A stretch of DNA of 64,000 bases from Benincasa hispida (taxonomy: Eukaryota; Streptophyta; Magnoliopsida; Cucurbitales; Cucurbitaceae): NCBI RefSeq assembly GCF_009727055.1, contig NC_052351.1:5140886-5204885 (forward strand), read 5' to 3'. This document shows, in pieces, positions 44,330 to 57,088 of this stretch. Below the pieces are notes generated by a model, which saw nothing but the letters and a program-made list of their open reading frames with translations, was not told the origin of the DNA and ran no database searches. A program made the translations under genes and the position numbers. Position 1 is the first letter of the stretch. Each line of letters opens with the position of its first letter.

Positions 44330-47080
44330 GTAAATATCGGCATGCATTTTTAATTAATATATTTTGATAACGATAAAAAGTGAATTATTACGAGAAAATC
44401 AATAGTTAATGAAAAGTTTGATGACTTATTCTTAGATCATGCAAAGAATAAATAATGCATTAAATTCACAATTATGGTAAATAATAGTACAATCATATTA
44501 TTTGATATTGGATTATTAACTGTGAATTACATTTTGAACTGAAACAATAAATAAATAAATAATAAAAAAAAAAACCTTACATTTATTATAAAAATAACGA
44601 AAAGCGAAAGTAGTCGGATATTATTTCTTAGATTTGCAAAAATATACTCTATGTTTATTAGTTTCAAGTGACCCGAAAAGATGTTATTGGAAATAAAACA
44701 AAATAAAACTAATCCAAAAATACAATTAAAAAAAGTTATAAGCTTTTGATTCAATCAGATTACTTTTTTATATTTGTTAGAAAAATATAAAAAATAAGAT
44801 ATTCATCTAAAATTAATAATATCGTGAGAAGGGCAATTCTGGAATTTAAAGATGTGCATATTGGTCATCGTATGATTTCCTCGTGTAACTCCACTGTCCT
44901 GCTTTTCAAAAGAAAGGAAAAACACATTTTTCCTTACACGCACAGTATTCTCCAATCCTAAATCTGTTTGATAATTATTTTATTTTATTTTTTATAAATT
45001 AAAATTATTTTCTCTCTAATTTTTATAAAATTTAATTGTGATGGTTGTATTTTTAGTTAAATTCTAAAAATAAAAACAAATTTTTAAAAGTTATTTTTTT
45101 TAGTTTTTAAAATTTGACTTATTTTTAAACCATTAATAAAAAGTAGACAATAAAAAAATAAATTTTGAGATCGAAATAATGTCTATGACTTAATTTTCAA
45201 AAACAAAAAATCAAGAGATTACCAAATGTGACCTTATTTATTTATTTTTAAACAATCATATTAGAGTTAAACACGAGAAAAGATTGCCATCCTGATTGTA
45301 CACACGATTTACGATAATCCTTTCCTAGATAATTGTGTCTCCTCCCAAAATATTCCGAATTTCCTTAAGATATATATTTAATTTGGTTAAGAAAAATATA
45401 AGTATATATGAGGTTACATCTATCTTTGTGCAGCTTATCTAATTATCGAATCACAAGCTATCAAGTAGTAGAGTATTATTTTTAATATGTATGTATATAT
45501 CTCTTTGTGGTCGAATGATATGCATAAAGATTGGTACAATTTGGGTTGCACCTAAGTATTCCTCTTTAGTTAAAATACCATTACAGTCAAGTATGTTCAA
45601 TTTTAATTCACTTATTTTCAATAAATCTTAAATCTAATCACTTAAAGTTAATTTTTATTGAAATTGTTTAAATAATAGTACTTTTCTTGCAATGAAATGT
45701 AATATGTGAATATGTTTTAAATTTTATAGTAAAAGTACTAATAGTTGACAACAAATTCAAAAGAAAATTCAATAATAAATAAATGAGATAAATTTAAGAT
45801 TTATTGAAAATATATTGATCAAAATTGGATGATTGAAAGTATCTGAACTATAACTTAACAAACTTCAAAATATAAGAATCAAAATTACGAGAAATTACAC
45901 CAATCATGACGAATTAAATTGAGGATGGAGAGAGGAAAATGTCATAAATGTTAATCCAAAAAAAAAAAAATGCAAATTTTTGAACTCTTGATATTTAAGA
46001 CAGTTTTTCAATGTCACGAATCTATGACATTTATTAATTGTCATTAAATATTTTAATTATTATCTTTTAAAAAGCGACTCCAAACCCTAGTTTTTTTTTT
46101 TGCTATGTCTTGGAATTTTTCTTCCCCTATACGTCTCTCTATTGCTCCCCCTTATCCTTCTTCTTCTCAAATGCATTTAAGGTAAAAATTTTACCAAGTT
46201 TGGTTATTAGTTTGTTTGTATTTGGCCCTTTGGAGACATTCGATAACTTTTGTATTGATTTGTTGTTAGAAAAAAAAGATTAGTTGATTATGGGAATCAT
46301 GTGTGCAAAAGATTCAAATAAACAATAAACTGTCAAGACATGTATTTTTTGACAATATAAAAGTGTCATAAATATAAAATTATGTGACAATAAAAATGTG
46401 TCATGATATAACATTTGTTGACATAAAACAATTGTCATTGTGTAAATATTCTTGATTGACAATAAAGTGTCATGATTCATATATTATTGACAAAAAAAAA
46501 ATTGTTACCATTTTTTTTTTTGACATTTTATAACCGTTGTCAATGCACATAACGCTACAGAAAATAATCAATTTTTAGTCCATTGATGACAACAATAATA
46601 TGTCATAATATATTTGATGATGACAATTTATAGTTGTCAATAATTATTAATTGTTGACAATTTTTTATTGTCATGAAAAAAATCAATTATGATATTTTTC
46701 AAAAACTATTGTTGATATGCATGCCTTTATAGGTAATACAATGACTGAAAATAACGGTCACGAATTTTAAACATAATAGTTTTTAAATGTCACGAAATCC
46801 TAGTGTTGTAGTGTCCTAACTCTCTCTCTCTCCCTTTCCCTTGTCTATACCAAAAGTCTTATTATAATCCAACGAGTCCTTAATTTACGTTACGTTGCTC
46901 CACTCAACTTCAATCTAATCATTTATTAGACCTTATTGAAAAAATGGAGATTAGACTACGGTATCAAAAGTTAATTAGTACATTATTTTAAAGTTTGCTA
47001 CATTAAACCTTGTCTTGTATCTTGATTAACTAATCACATGCATATAAAGTTTTTTTTTTAATTTTTTTTTAATACAATAA
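44330..47080. repeat. Diverged tandem segmental duplication, copy 2
   Basis: Counterpart of 39840-43440. Alignable blocks are at 44340-44790, 44800-45480 and 45540-45760. A weaker one near 46880-47040 (CTTGATTAACTAATCACATG against 43347-43370) appears after the CACTA-like insertion at 45985-46813. It also contains a MITE of the TTACCAAA.G.GACC family (about 45003-45234). No genes. Confidence 0.6.
45985..46813. mobile_element. CACTA-like non-autonomous element (3' end)
   Basis: The right end is TTGTAGTG at 46806-46813, the complement of the CACTACAA terminus of CACTA transposons. About 46000-46730 is densely packed with TGTCA/TGACA motifs in both orientations (AATGTCACGAA, GACAATAAA, GTGTCATGA), as in CACTA subterminal repeat regions. 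The left CACTA terminus was not found, and my start coordinate is only where the motif density begins. No transposase; the open frame at 46280-46480 is built from the repeats. Confidence 0.5.
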
Positions 47081-47639
47081 ATATTGTATAAGAATTTTAA
47101 CGTCTAGAGGTAATACATATATTAATAGTCAGTTATGTGGATCACATGTCCAAGTTTTTCCTTTTTCTTTTTTTAAAAAAGAACACTTTAATTGAAGTTT
47201 TTCTTTTTTCTTTTTTAAAAAAGGAACGCTTTTCTTCAATAAAGCATATATAGATGCATAATTTAAATATAAATATCTTCTTATTGTTTTGTTATGAAAC
47301 ATGGAAATTGGAAACGTGACTGAATTCCACTAAGGATATAAACAAAAAAGAGAGAGATAATGTACACGAATATATGAATATGAGGGTGAAATTGCTTCAT
47401 AAAGAGGATTACTTTATCGCCCTTCCATCACCTTATCATTTTCGTTATGTGGAAGGTGGAACGTGGAACCCATATTTTTCTATTATTATTATTATCCTTT
47501 ACTTTTATTAATGTTGGTTGACCATATAACTCCACCCACAATTTTAGTTTGACCAACGATTTAATTTTAGTAGCTATTTCGATTTCGATTTTTTATTTTT
47601 GAAAATTAAGTGTATTATCTCTATCTCTTATCATAATTT
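47081..47639. other. AT-rich intergenic DNA
   Basis: No gene seen. A 27-bp CTTTTTTAAAAAAG..-type stretch near 47160-47225 is locally duplicated (TTTTTCTTTTTTCTTTTTTT followed by AAAAAAGAACRCTTT). Confidence 0.5.
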
Positions 47640-47975
47640 ATAATGATGAATTCTTAGTCAAATTTTAAAAGCTAGTCTTCTTTACTAACCATTTCATTTT
47701 TTCTTTTTAATTTTTGAAAGTTAAGCCTATTTTCTTCTCGTTTTTTATAATGACGTCTGTTTTTTTTTTTTTTTTTTTTTTTTTAAAGTTTAATGGCCAA
47801 ATTTCAAAAAACAAAACAAATTTCTAAATTTTTTTTTTAGTTTTCAAATTTTGGTTTGATTTTTTAAAACATGGGTAAAAAAAATAAAAAGTAAGAAATT
47901 TGGAGGTGGAATAGTATTTATGGGTTTAATTTCAAAAAAACAAAAACAAAAAAATCACGGTTACCAAACGAGACC
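47640..47975. mobile_element. MITE of the GGTTACCAAACGAGGCC family
   Basis: The right end GGTTACCAAACGAGACC (47959-47975) and TTTTTAATTTTTGAAAGTTAAGCC near the left match the 27868 element. A 22-base T run (47761-47782) lies inside. A second partial copy follows to about 48130 (ATGATTACAAAACGGAGC). Confidence 0.45.
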
Positions 47976-48130
47976 TACTTTTTTTAATTTTTAAATTTTT
48001 GTTTTGGTTTTTGAAACCATTAGTAAAAAATAGATAGCAAAAGAAGAAATTTAAAGGTGAAAATAGTATTTATAAACTTACTTTTCAAGAACAAATATAA
48101 AAAATATAATGATTACAAAACGGAGCATTA

Positions 48131-49067
48131 ATTAAAGAGTTACTTGGTAGTTGAGGTAGTTTTTTTTTTTTAAAAAAAAAAAAAAAATAGGTGCTTTTGG
48201 AAAATTTTAGGTAAATAGGGTTATTTCTTTGTTTTTTTTTTCTTTCTTTATTTTCCGACTAAGTTCATTTCTATTAAATATTAAAATTAATTTTAGCATT
48301 ATGCTTTTTTAAAAAAAGCCTTTTGAATTTTAGACGTTTTTAGTGCAACTTTTTTCAGTCCCTATATATTTTTTTTCAACTTGAATTTTAGGGCAATACT
48401 TTATTTGTTAAATTCAATATTTTTTTAAAAAATTTTTTGTTGGATTATTTTTAACTATGTTGAATATGCTTTTTCTAATGGTAAATTAATAAAATCAAGT
48501 CAATTTAACAAAATTTCGAAATCATTTTTTTCCTTTTTTATTAAGATGTTCATATTATATTTATTATCTTGAGTTTGTTTATTTTATCTTAGTTTTGATT
48601 AGTTATTTTTTCATGATTTAATAACTAAAATTGCTAATAATTATGATAAATTCAAATATAGAATACAAACTTTCACAATTAGAGACTAAAACTACAACTT
48701 TTTTTTCTTTCTAAAATTACAACATTTCTTTTTTCTAAAACTACAGTTGTGATTGCTATTATTATTATAGTGTTCAAATTATAATTGGACAATTAATAGC
48801 TTTTTTTCTTAGTTTAACTATATGGTTTAAAATTTTACTTCTAGTCTTGTATGCATAAAATTAAGAGAAATAATTTTTGTTAATGATAAAAAAATTAAAT
48901 AATTATTATATAGTATTTAAATTAAATTTTAACCATTATAAAAAACAAAATTTTAACCCGTACTAAAAAATATCTTTTTAAAAACAAGTATTGCAGAAGT
49001 TGTTAGAATGGCCTAGTAACTAAAACAATATTTTAGCTAATCCATTATAATTAATTTAAGAGGAAAA
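48131..49067. other. AT-rich intergenic DNA
   Basis: No gene seen; T and A homopolymers (48160-48187) and generally very low GC. Confidence 0.6.
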
Positions 49068-49648
49068 TACTTTTTAGTCCCTAGGTTTTAGATCTAGTTT
49101 CTATTTGGTCCCTAAGTTTCACAATGTTAGATATTTGATCGTTAAGTTTTGAACTTGGTTTCAATTTAGTCACTGTGTTTCAAAATATTGCAATTTTACC
49201 TTTGAAAATTGAGTTTTGTTTCAATTTGATCTCTAGTTTTCAAGATTTGACATTTTTAACATCAAATTTTTGTTAAACACTCACTTTCAATCATTGACTT
49301 CAATTCTCTTAATTAATTTTGAATAATTATGAAGAAATTTTTTTTTATTTAATTTTAAAAGTGATGAAATCTAGTTAAACTTAATTTATTTTAATTATTT
49401 TAAATTTATTAACATACAGACTGAAAAATGAGTATTTAGTGAAAAATTGAGGTTAAAAGTGTAAATCTTGGAATCTAGGGACCAAATTGAAACGAAACTT
49501 AAATTTCAAAAGTAAAATTGTAACATTTTGAAACCTAGGGACTAAATTGAAAATAAACTCAAAATTTAAAAACTAGATGTGTAACATTTCAAAACTAATA
49601 GACCAAATTGAAACTAGACTTAAACCTTAGGAATCCAAAAAAATATTT
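49068..49648. repeat. Long-terminal-inverted-repeat (foldback) element
   Basis: The left arm 49071-49262 (TTTTTAGTCCCTAGGTTTTA ..) is the imperfect reverse complement of the right arm 49448-49645 (.. AACCTTAGGAATCCAAAAA). Each arm is built of about three repeats of a ~60-bp unit with CCCTA..TTTCAATTTGGT. The 180-base centre is AT-rich. This is a common plant foldback or Mutator-MITE style. Short open frames here are chance. Confidence 0.65.
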
Positions 49649-49951
49649 TTCCCTTTTAAGTACAAACTTCTACCATTGTAGACTAAAACTACACGTGAAT
49701 ATTAAAAACAATTACATTAAAGTATTCACATTCAATTTTATTTTTAAAAAAAACATTAATTCTAAATCCAATTTTAAAATTTTAACAGAAATAAATCTAG
49801 TGGGGAAATAAAAAACAAACAAAGAAACATAAATAATAAAAAGAGAGAGAGTAGGAGAAGAAATAAAGATAGGCTGTGAATAATTTATAGGAAGATAAGT
49901 TGGGAATAAAATAATTAAAAAAAATGCATATTATAAATATACTAAATTAGG

Positions 49952-50236
49952 TGTAATGTATATACTCATCATTAGTGTCTATTGGTCATGTGTCAGTTAT
50001 CCATTACCCCATTTGTTGTTCATGTATCTCCATATTACATACTATTAGTGTCCATATAATTCCCTTATACTTGCCAAATTGCCTATAAATATTGATGATC
50101 AATCCATAAAGATTGGAGAAAGTGGAGAAATCAATTCTTTGTTATTTTATTTATTTATTTTATTATATATTATTATTATGTCATATTTTATCTATATATG
50201 TGTTCTCGTTATGTGTTGTTGTGTTCCTCAAATTCA
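49952..50236 (+). mobile_element. Candidate 5' LTR of copia element C
   Basis: TGTAATGTATATACTC at 49952 and ..CTCAAATTCA at 50236 delimit 285 bp with a TATA box (TATAAATA, 50084-50091) in the middle. A TAACACGTTGTCAACACGAG leader follows, as I recall for this copia lineage. The gag begins 165 bases downstream. The 3' LTR is missing, so the ends cannot be confirmed by comparison. Confidence 0.4.
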
Positions 50237-50399
50237 TAACACGTTGTCAACACGAGCTCCTATCGTTTTCCTCGCTAAAGGTAGGTCCTAAAGGTACGCC
50301 GATTTTTCCTCTTCGTTATAATTAATAAATTTAACGTTATTTTGCATATTTAATATCTATTAACTTTACAATATAAATACAATATTTGATGATACTGCT

Positions 50400-52259
50400 A
50401 CATGAAAAATCTCACAAAATTAGGATTTGTCGCCCTTGACATTAATGGCAATAATTATTTGTTGTGGGTACTTGATGCCGAAATCCACCTGGATGCTATA
50501 AATATTGGAAAGACTATTAAAGAAGGAAATATACATCCAATCGGGACAAAACAAAAACTATGATTTTCCTTCGTCGTCATCTCCACGGGGGATTGAAAAT
50601 TGAGTATCTTACCATAAAAGATCCTTGTATCTTGTGAAAAATTCGAAAGAGAGGTATGATGATAAAAAAAAAAAAACAGTTATTCTTCTTAAAACTTGTT
50701 ATGAGTGGATGCACTTGAGACCATAATTCAAACCAATAGGTGATTACAACTTCATGTGATTTAAAATTAGTTTGAAATTATTGTTATGCAGAGAGAAAAT
50801 TACTAATGTTGATATGTTAGAGAAGACATTTTCTACATTTCATGTATCGAATATGCTACATTTCATGTATCGAATATGCTTATGCGACAGTAATATCGAG
50901 AAAAAAGTTTTAAACAATATTTTGAACTAATTTAATGTCTTCTTGTGACCGAATAAAAAAACGAGTTACTAATGAAAAATCATGAATCTCGACTAAATGA
51001 GACGACACTGTTCTTTGAAGTGAATGCTATGAATTTTAATAATAATCGTGGTCGTGGTTGAGGTCGTGACTGTGGCAGAAAAAAATAATAATAATTATTT
51101 TCGTGGTGGTCATTCTAATCATTCAAATTTCTAAAGAACCACACAAAATGATGATCCCAAGGAAAAGCTCCACAATATAAGATTTAAAAAAGTGTTGAAA
51201 ATAAATGCTTTTGATGTACAATGTCTGGGCATTGGTCACGTAACCGTCGTACATCAAAATACTTAGTTGATCTCTATCAAGCATCTCTGAAGGAAAAAGA
51301 CAAAAAATGTGGAGGCAAATTTTGCATATCAAAATAATGACATATTTGACCCAGCCCATATGACAAATTTGGATATGGTGGACTTCTTTGAATCTCCCGA
51401 AGATAAAATTGACAGAATTGATGGAACATCAAGTGTTTCCTTTGACTTTGAAAATATCTAGACTTAATGTTATTTTTTTATTCATCTCCATATTTTTTTT
51501 CCTTTTAGTAGATGTTAACCTTTGTATATTCCAAATGTTGTTTTTCTTATTGTAATTATTTATTTTAATGAATAAACCCGGATTATTTTCATATGTTGAG
51601 TGACTAAAAAATGAGTAAAGAAGATTTATGTCTGGAAGACAGTCAACTACACATACAATACTTACAAATAGAAAATATTTTTCCAAAGTGACAATGCTAG
51701 AAGCAAAAGTCAATACAATATAAGGTTTTGCAAACCTAATTGAAGGGTTTGAAAAAGCAAATATTATTTTGCCTAGAGGGACACAATTTATAATTGACAA
51801 TGCATTGTTCTTCAGTCAATCAAAGAGAAATCTACTTAGTTTTAAATATATACGTTGCAATAGTATCATATTGAGACTGATAGAAATAATAAAATTGAGT
51901 ATCTTTATATCATATCTACTGTTTCATATGAAAAACGTATACTAGAATAATTATCTGCTTTATCTTCTGGATTATATTATACTCATATACGAGTAATTGA
52001 AACATATGCAACAATGAACCTAAAGTTCATGAATCCAGACATATTTACAATTTGGCATGACCGATTGGGTCATCCAGGATCTATAATGATGATAATTATT
52101 GAGAATTCAAATGGATATCCATTGAAGAGCCAGAAAGATTCTCCCGTTTAATGAATTATCACTTGATGCCTGCTCTCAAGGAAAATTAATCATTAGACTA
52201 TCACCAGTCAAAGTGGGGACTGAATCTCCTGCATTTTTAGAATGAATTCATGGTGATAT
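50400..52259 (+). pseudogene. Copia element C: gag, protease, pre-integrase (degenerate)
   Basis: The gag starts MKNLTKLGFVALDINGNNYL at 50401. It continues with WVLDAEIHLDA, a basic GRGRG-like stretch near 51045-51075 and a damaged zinc knuckle (..QCLGIGHV.., 51220-51240). A GAG-pre-integrase segment follows (FTIWHDRLGHPGS near 52040), then FLEWIHGDI at the integrase start, where a solo LTR interrupts. Stops and frameshifts occur throughout. Lineage differs from A and B (UBN2-type gag). Confidence 0.75.
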
Positions 52260-54343
52260 TGTTGGGATTGGTGTCCTAATTCTCCCGAAATCTCGTAGTT
52301 TGTAAACTTTACACATTGTTATGAATAAAATAAGAGTTATTTTATTTGACATTTACTCATACCCAATAAACAAAACTCCATGGTTATTGTATGTAAACTT
52401 AAGCATGTATATGAGATATACAAGTGGATCATGCATTAAGTGATAACCTAAAAAGGTCTTTAGTATAAAAATTAAGGAGGGATACTTGATCCTGGTGACA
52501 CTACAGATATGGCTCGCTTTGTAGATGTTTGCAAGTGTTGTGAACTACTACAAATGGTAGATTCTGAGCATTCATGTGGAGACATGTGAGCGGGGTCCTA
52601 TACAAAGAGTTTGTATAAGACCAGACCTCAAGATGAATAGTCTCTTTATATAACATTGTTGATACTCAAGACTTACATCTCATCTAAACGACCATAGATG
52701 ACATGACCTTAATCCTGAGTGTTTTAGGAACTCCTACCTTTGAGGGTAGTCCTTTGATTAGTATGGGTGAGAATGGCTAGATTGCCAACTCAACATGCTT
52801 ACTTTTTTGGGAATTTGTATAATTTGAGAGTTGGGAACTCAGTTACACAAGATGGAATTCACTCATTCCTCAAAGCAGGGGTAAGTAGATAGATTGCTCC
52901 CTTAAGGGCTGATTTCGGGCCTTGAACATAATGGCCACAACTTCTATTTGGAAGAGAGGACTCAGTCATAGTAGGACTAGGACTTATGTTCATTAGAGGG
53001 ATCAGTGGTACTTAAGAAGTTAGATGTAACTACAGGGGCATAACGGTTATTGGCTCAATTGTACTTATGAGCAATCTTTGAAGGGTTATCACACTGTTGA
53101 TTGGTTGATATGGACAGAAAATATATCCGTAGTGAGGAGAGTGCAACTGTCGGTCTTTAATGGAGTGTCTGGCAGTTAATGGATGGTAGATCTAGTGACT
53201 AAAGAGTTTAGTCAGTTATTCACGTACCAGTGGAGCTTCAAGCTACAGGTCCATAAGGTCTCCTTGGTAACTCAATGGATTCAAGTTGAGAATCAATTTT
53301 TGGGGTTGATTTGAGATGTTCAAATTGATAAGAGGTAATTCGATTATATATGAATGATCGATATGATGTATGAGATACATCAAGTGGAGGATTAATGTAA
53401 ATGAGATTTACATTAAGTACCATAAAATAGAAAAAGAACTATGGTTTATATGTTTCATGAGATGAAATATTAAAATTATAGATTATAAATATAATATGGT
53501 AAGTTGGTTATCATATATATTTATAATAATATTAATTATTGGATGATTATATCTTTTTCTCTAATAACCAATTGAGTGAGAGGCTATTGGTGGTTTATGG
53601 TAACCGTGAGATAAAAGGAAATATGTTTTCTTAAATTTAGTAGAGTTGCTATTCTCATAAAGAACTCACGGTTTGTTATCAAGTGAAATGGATTCATTAA
53701 ACGATAGCTGAAAGAGAGACTAAACGATCATGGAGTGTTACTATACGATAGTTCACTTAGCTGGTCGTAGCTAAACGATCGTAGGGCATTTGCTATACGA
53801 TAGGTTTCCTTCGTCTAAACGATTGAGCATTTGTCTATACGATAGACTTCTTCTCATCTCCCACTTGTTCAATCGTTTACACGATTGTTATTCCTCCGGA
53901 CTTTTCCTCTAACCAAGTCCACATGGAGTCCACACTTCTAGATTCTCACACCGAGAATACCAAGGTAGACATTTGGGTGGTGTCCTCACTCAACTCGACT
54001 GAGTTCGAGGTTTTGGAGGCTGTTCGTTGGATTCGTGATCTTAGAGATCGTTGAGTTCGAGTTTGCTATTGATCGTGTTGTGTTGCGGTCGTAGTGTTCG
54101 GATGTTCGTGTGTTGCTATCTTGGAGACTGAACGAGCGTTTGTGATCGATGGAGTTTGAAGAATGAATCTTCAAAGGTATGTATAATTTTTTCTTTGATT
54201 ATCTAAAGCATACTGTAATTTCGTATTGTGCATGACTTTGTAAGTTTCTGTTTCTTGACTGCAATTGTTTATGTTCAATTTAAAATGGAATTTGGAACGA
54301 TCATTGCGCTGCTCATGGAAATCCTCATGTATAATTTCCTTCA
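52260..54343 (+). mobile_element. Solo LTR (family TGTTGGG..CCTTCA) in copia C
   Basis: Starts TGTTGGGATTGGTGTCCTAA and ends ATTTCCTTCA, 2084 bp. It is flanked by a perfect target duplication GATAT (52255-52259 and 54344-54348). Removing it with one GATAT joins CAT GGT GAT ATA TGT GGA (HGDICG), the conserved integrase start of copia C. No internal region. ACGATCGT/ACGATAG units between about 53700 and 53890 are the LTR minisatellite. The landmarks (GATGGAATTCACTCATTCC, TTCATTAGAGGGATCAGTGG) match the sister copies. Confidence 0.92.
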
Positions 54344-57084
54344 GATATGTGTGGACCTATTAACCAGTCAAGTGGACCATTTAGATATTTTATGGTGTTA
54401 ATAGATACATCCAGCAGATGGTCACACATATGCTTATTATCAAGTCGAAATCTTGCATTTGCAAGATTACTTGCTCAAATAATTTAATTAAAAGCACAAT
54501 TTCCTGATCACATAACTAAGACCATTCGTCTTGATAATGCTAAAGAATTTACATCCCAAGCTTTTGATAATTATTGTATGTCAATTGGGATAAGTGTTGA
54601 ACATTTTGTAGCTCATGTTCATACACAAAATGGTTTAGCAGAATCATTCATAAAACGTTTGTAGTTAATTGCTAGACCATTGCTTATGAGAGCTAAGCTT
54701 CCTACATCTATATGGGAACATGCTATTTTGCATGCAACATCACCTATATACATTAGGACAATAGCTTATCATAAGAACTCGCCATTACAATTAGCTTATG
54801 GTCACGAGTTGAATATTTCCCATTTGAGAATTTTTGGATGTGTTGTATATGTTCCAATTGCTCCACCACAACATATTAAGATGGGTTCTCAAAGGAGGTC
54901 AGGAATATATATTGGATATGATTCTCCATCAGTTATTAAATATCTTGAACCCCTGACGGGTGATGTATTTACTGCACGATTTGTTGATTGTCATTTTAAT
55001 AAGACAAAATTTTCAACATTAGGATGAGGAATTAAGAAATTGGAAAAATAAATTAAATGGAATGCATCTTTATTGTCTCATTTAGATCCCCTTACAGATC
55101 AATGTGAACTTGAAGTCCAGAAGACAATTCATTTGTGAAATATAGCAAATCAGTTATCAGATATATTTATAAATACAAATAAAGTAACTAAGTCTCATAT
55201 ACCAGCTGCAAATGTTCCATCGAAAATTGATATCCTAACGCAACAAGTTGTCACTAATGAGTTTGGAATACGCCATAAGCGTGGTAGACCAGTGAGTTTC
55301 AAAGATAAAAATCCTTGAAAAAGAAAAATAATTAATAGTCAATAAGACTTGGTTGAGATGTAAATACCTATGAATAAATTCACGGCATGACTAATGAGGA
55401 AGGTGGAAACATAAAGATAATAATGAGATTTCAATAAACTATGTCATGTCAAGAAAAATATGAAACTGAACTCATGTAGTTATTGACAATATTCTTACGT
55501 ATAATGTTGCTCTTGATATTATATATAAAAAATAAGGATTTTGAATCAAAATATGTTGAAGAATGTTGACATAGAAAAAATTGGCTTCAACGGAAAGAAG
55601 CAATCGAGGCAGATTAAACTCACTTTCAAAACGTCGGATTTTTGGACCAGTAATCCGAACATCAGAAGGTGTCAAACCTATTGGATTTAAATGGATATTT
55701 GTGAGGAAAATAAATGAAAATAATGAGGTCACAAGATATAAAGCAAGACTAGTTGTATGAGGTTTTTCATAAAGACCTAGTATTGATTATGAGGAGACGT
55801 ATTCTCTAGTGGTGGATGCAATTACACTAAGATATCTAATTGGTCTGATTGTGTAGGAAAGTTTCGATATGCATCTTATGGATGTAGTCACAACATATTT
55901 ATATGGATCTTTGCAATAATATTTATATGAGAATCTCAGAAGGATTTAAGGTACCTGAAACATATAAATGCAATTCCCATGATTGTATTCAATAAAGTTA
56001 CAGAGATTGCTATATGAATTGAAACAATTGAGACGAATGTAGTACAATCGCGTGAATGAATATTTGTTGAAAAAAGGATATCAAAACAATCTAATATGTC
56101 CATTGGTTTGTATAAAGAAATCACAGTCATGATTTGTTATTATAACTGTATATGTTGAGGATTTAAATATAATTGGAGCTTCTGAAGAGCTTTCAAATGT
56201 AATAGAGTATTGTAAGAAAGAATTTGAGATGAAAGATCTCGAAAAAACAAAATTTTGCCTTGACTAGCAAATTCAACATTTAGCATATGAGTATTTAATT
56301 AATCAACCTATACAATAAAATTTTTGAAAAGATTTTATATGGACAAAGCACGTCCATTGAATATTCCAATGAAAGATCATTCACTAGATATAAAGAAAGA
56401 TAATTTCGACATTGAGTTGATAATGAAGAACTTCTTGGTCCTGAAGTACCCTATCTTAGTTCAATTGGTACGCTTATGTATCTTGCTAATGAAATAACTG
56501 TACAAGACTAGATGTTGCATTTTCTGTAAATTTATTAGCAAGATGTAGTTCTTCTTCAATAAAAAGATATTGGAACGGAATTAAGCATATACTCCTTTAT
56601 CTCCGAGATGCGATAACTATGGGTATATTTTATTCAAATAAGTCAATTTTTGATCTTGTTGGTTATGCAGATTTTGGATAGTTATCTGATCTACGCAAAG
56701 TTGGATTTCAAACAAGTTATCTGTTCACGTATGGAGAAACTGCTATATCATGACGATCGATGACATAATAGTCACTTCCTTAAATCATGCTGAAATTCTT
56801 GCAATTAAAGAGGCTAGTCGAGAATGTGTTTGGCTAAGATCAATGACTAAGCCTATTCGTGGAACATGTGGTTTGTCTGCTAGTAAAAATATTTCAACGA
56901 CATTATACGAAAACAACACAAGATGCACATCCTAAATCAAATAAGGATATATTAAAGGAGATAGAACAAAACATATTTCGCTGAAGTTTTCTACACTGAC
57001 AGACTTACAAAGGCATTACCTACCACAACCATTGAAAAATTGGTGCACAACATTAGAATGCAGCGACTTAAAGATCTCAAGTGA
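54344..57084 (+). pseudogene. Copia element C: integrase, reverse transcriptase, RNase H (degenerate)
   Basis: Continues HGDICGPINQSSGPFRYFMV.. through the integrase core (RLDNAKEFTSQAFDNYC near 54530; HTQNGLAESFIKRL near 54630). The open integrase C-terminal part at 54680-55027 (PTSIWEHAILHA, LRIFGCVVYVPI) follows. The RT shows GFKWIFVRK near 55690, and its catalytic box near 56150 reads YVED in place of YVDD. RNase H follows (LRDAIT.., ECVWLRSM) and the terminal TDLQRHYLPQ../KLVHNIRMQRLKDLK with TGA at about 57084. Non-functional. The expected 3' LTR is replaced by the Athila-type element. Confidence 0.8.
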
Positions 57085-57088
57085 TGTT

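Noticed and set aside
50079..50325. Open frames at the start of copia C
   Set aside because: They lie in the LTR and leader; the true gag start (MKNLTKLGF) is at 50401.
52255..54348. Complete LTR retrotransposon at the solo LTR
   Set aside because: Only one LTR is present, and the sequence on both sides is the host copia integrase joined through GATAT.
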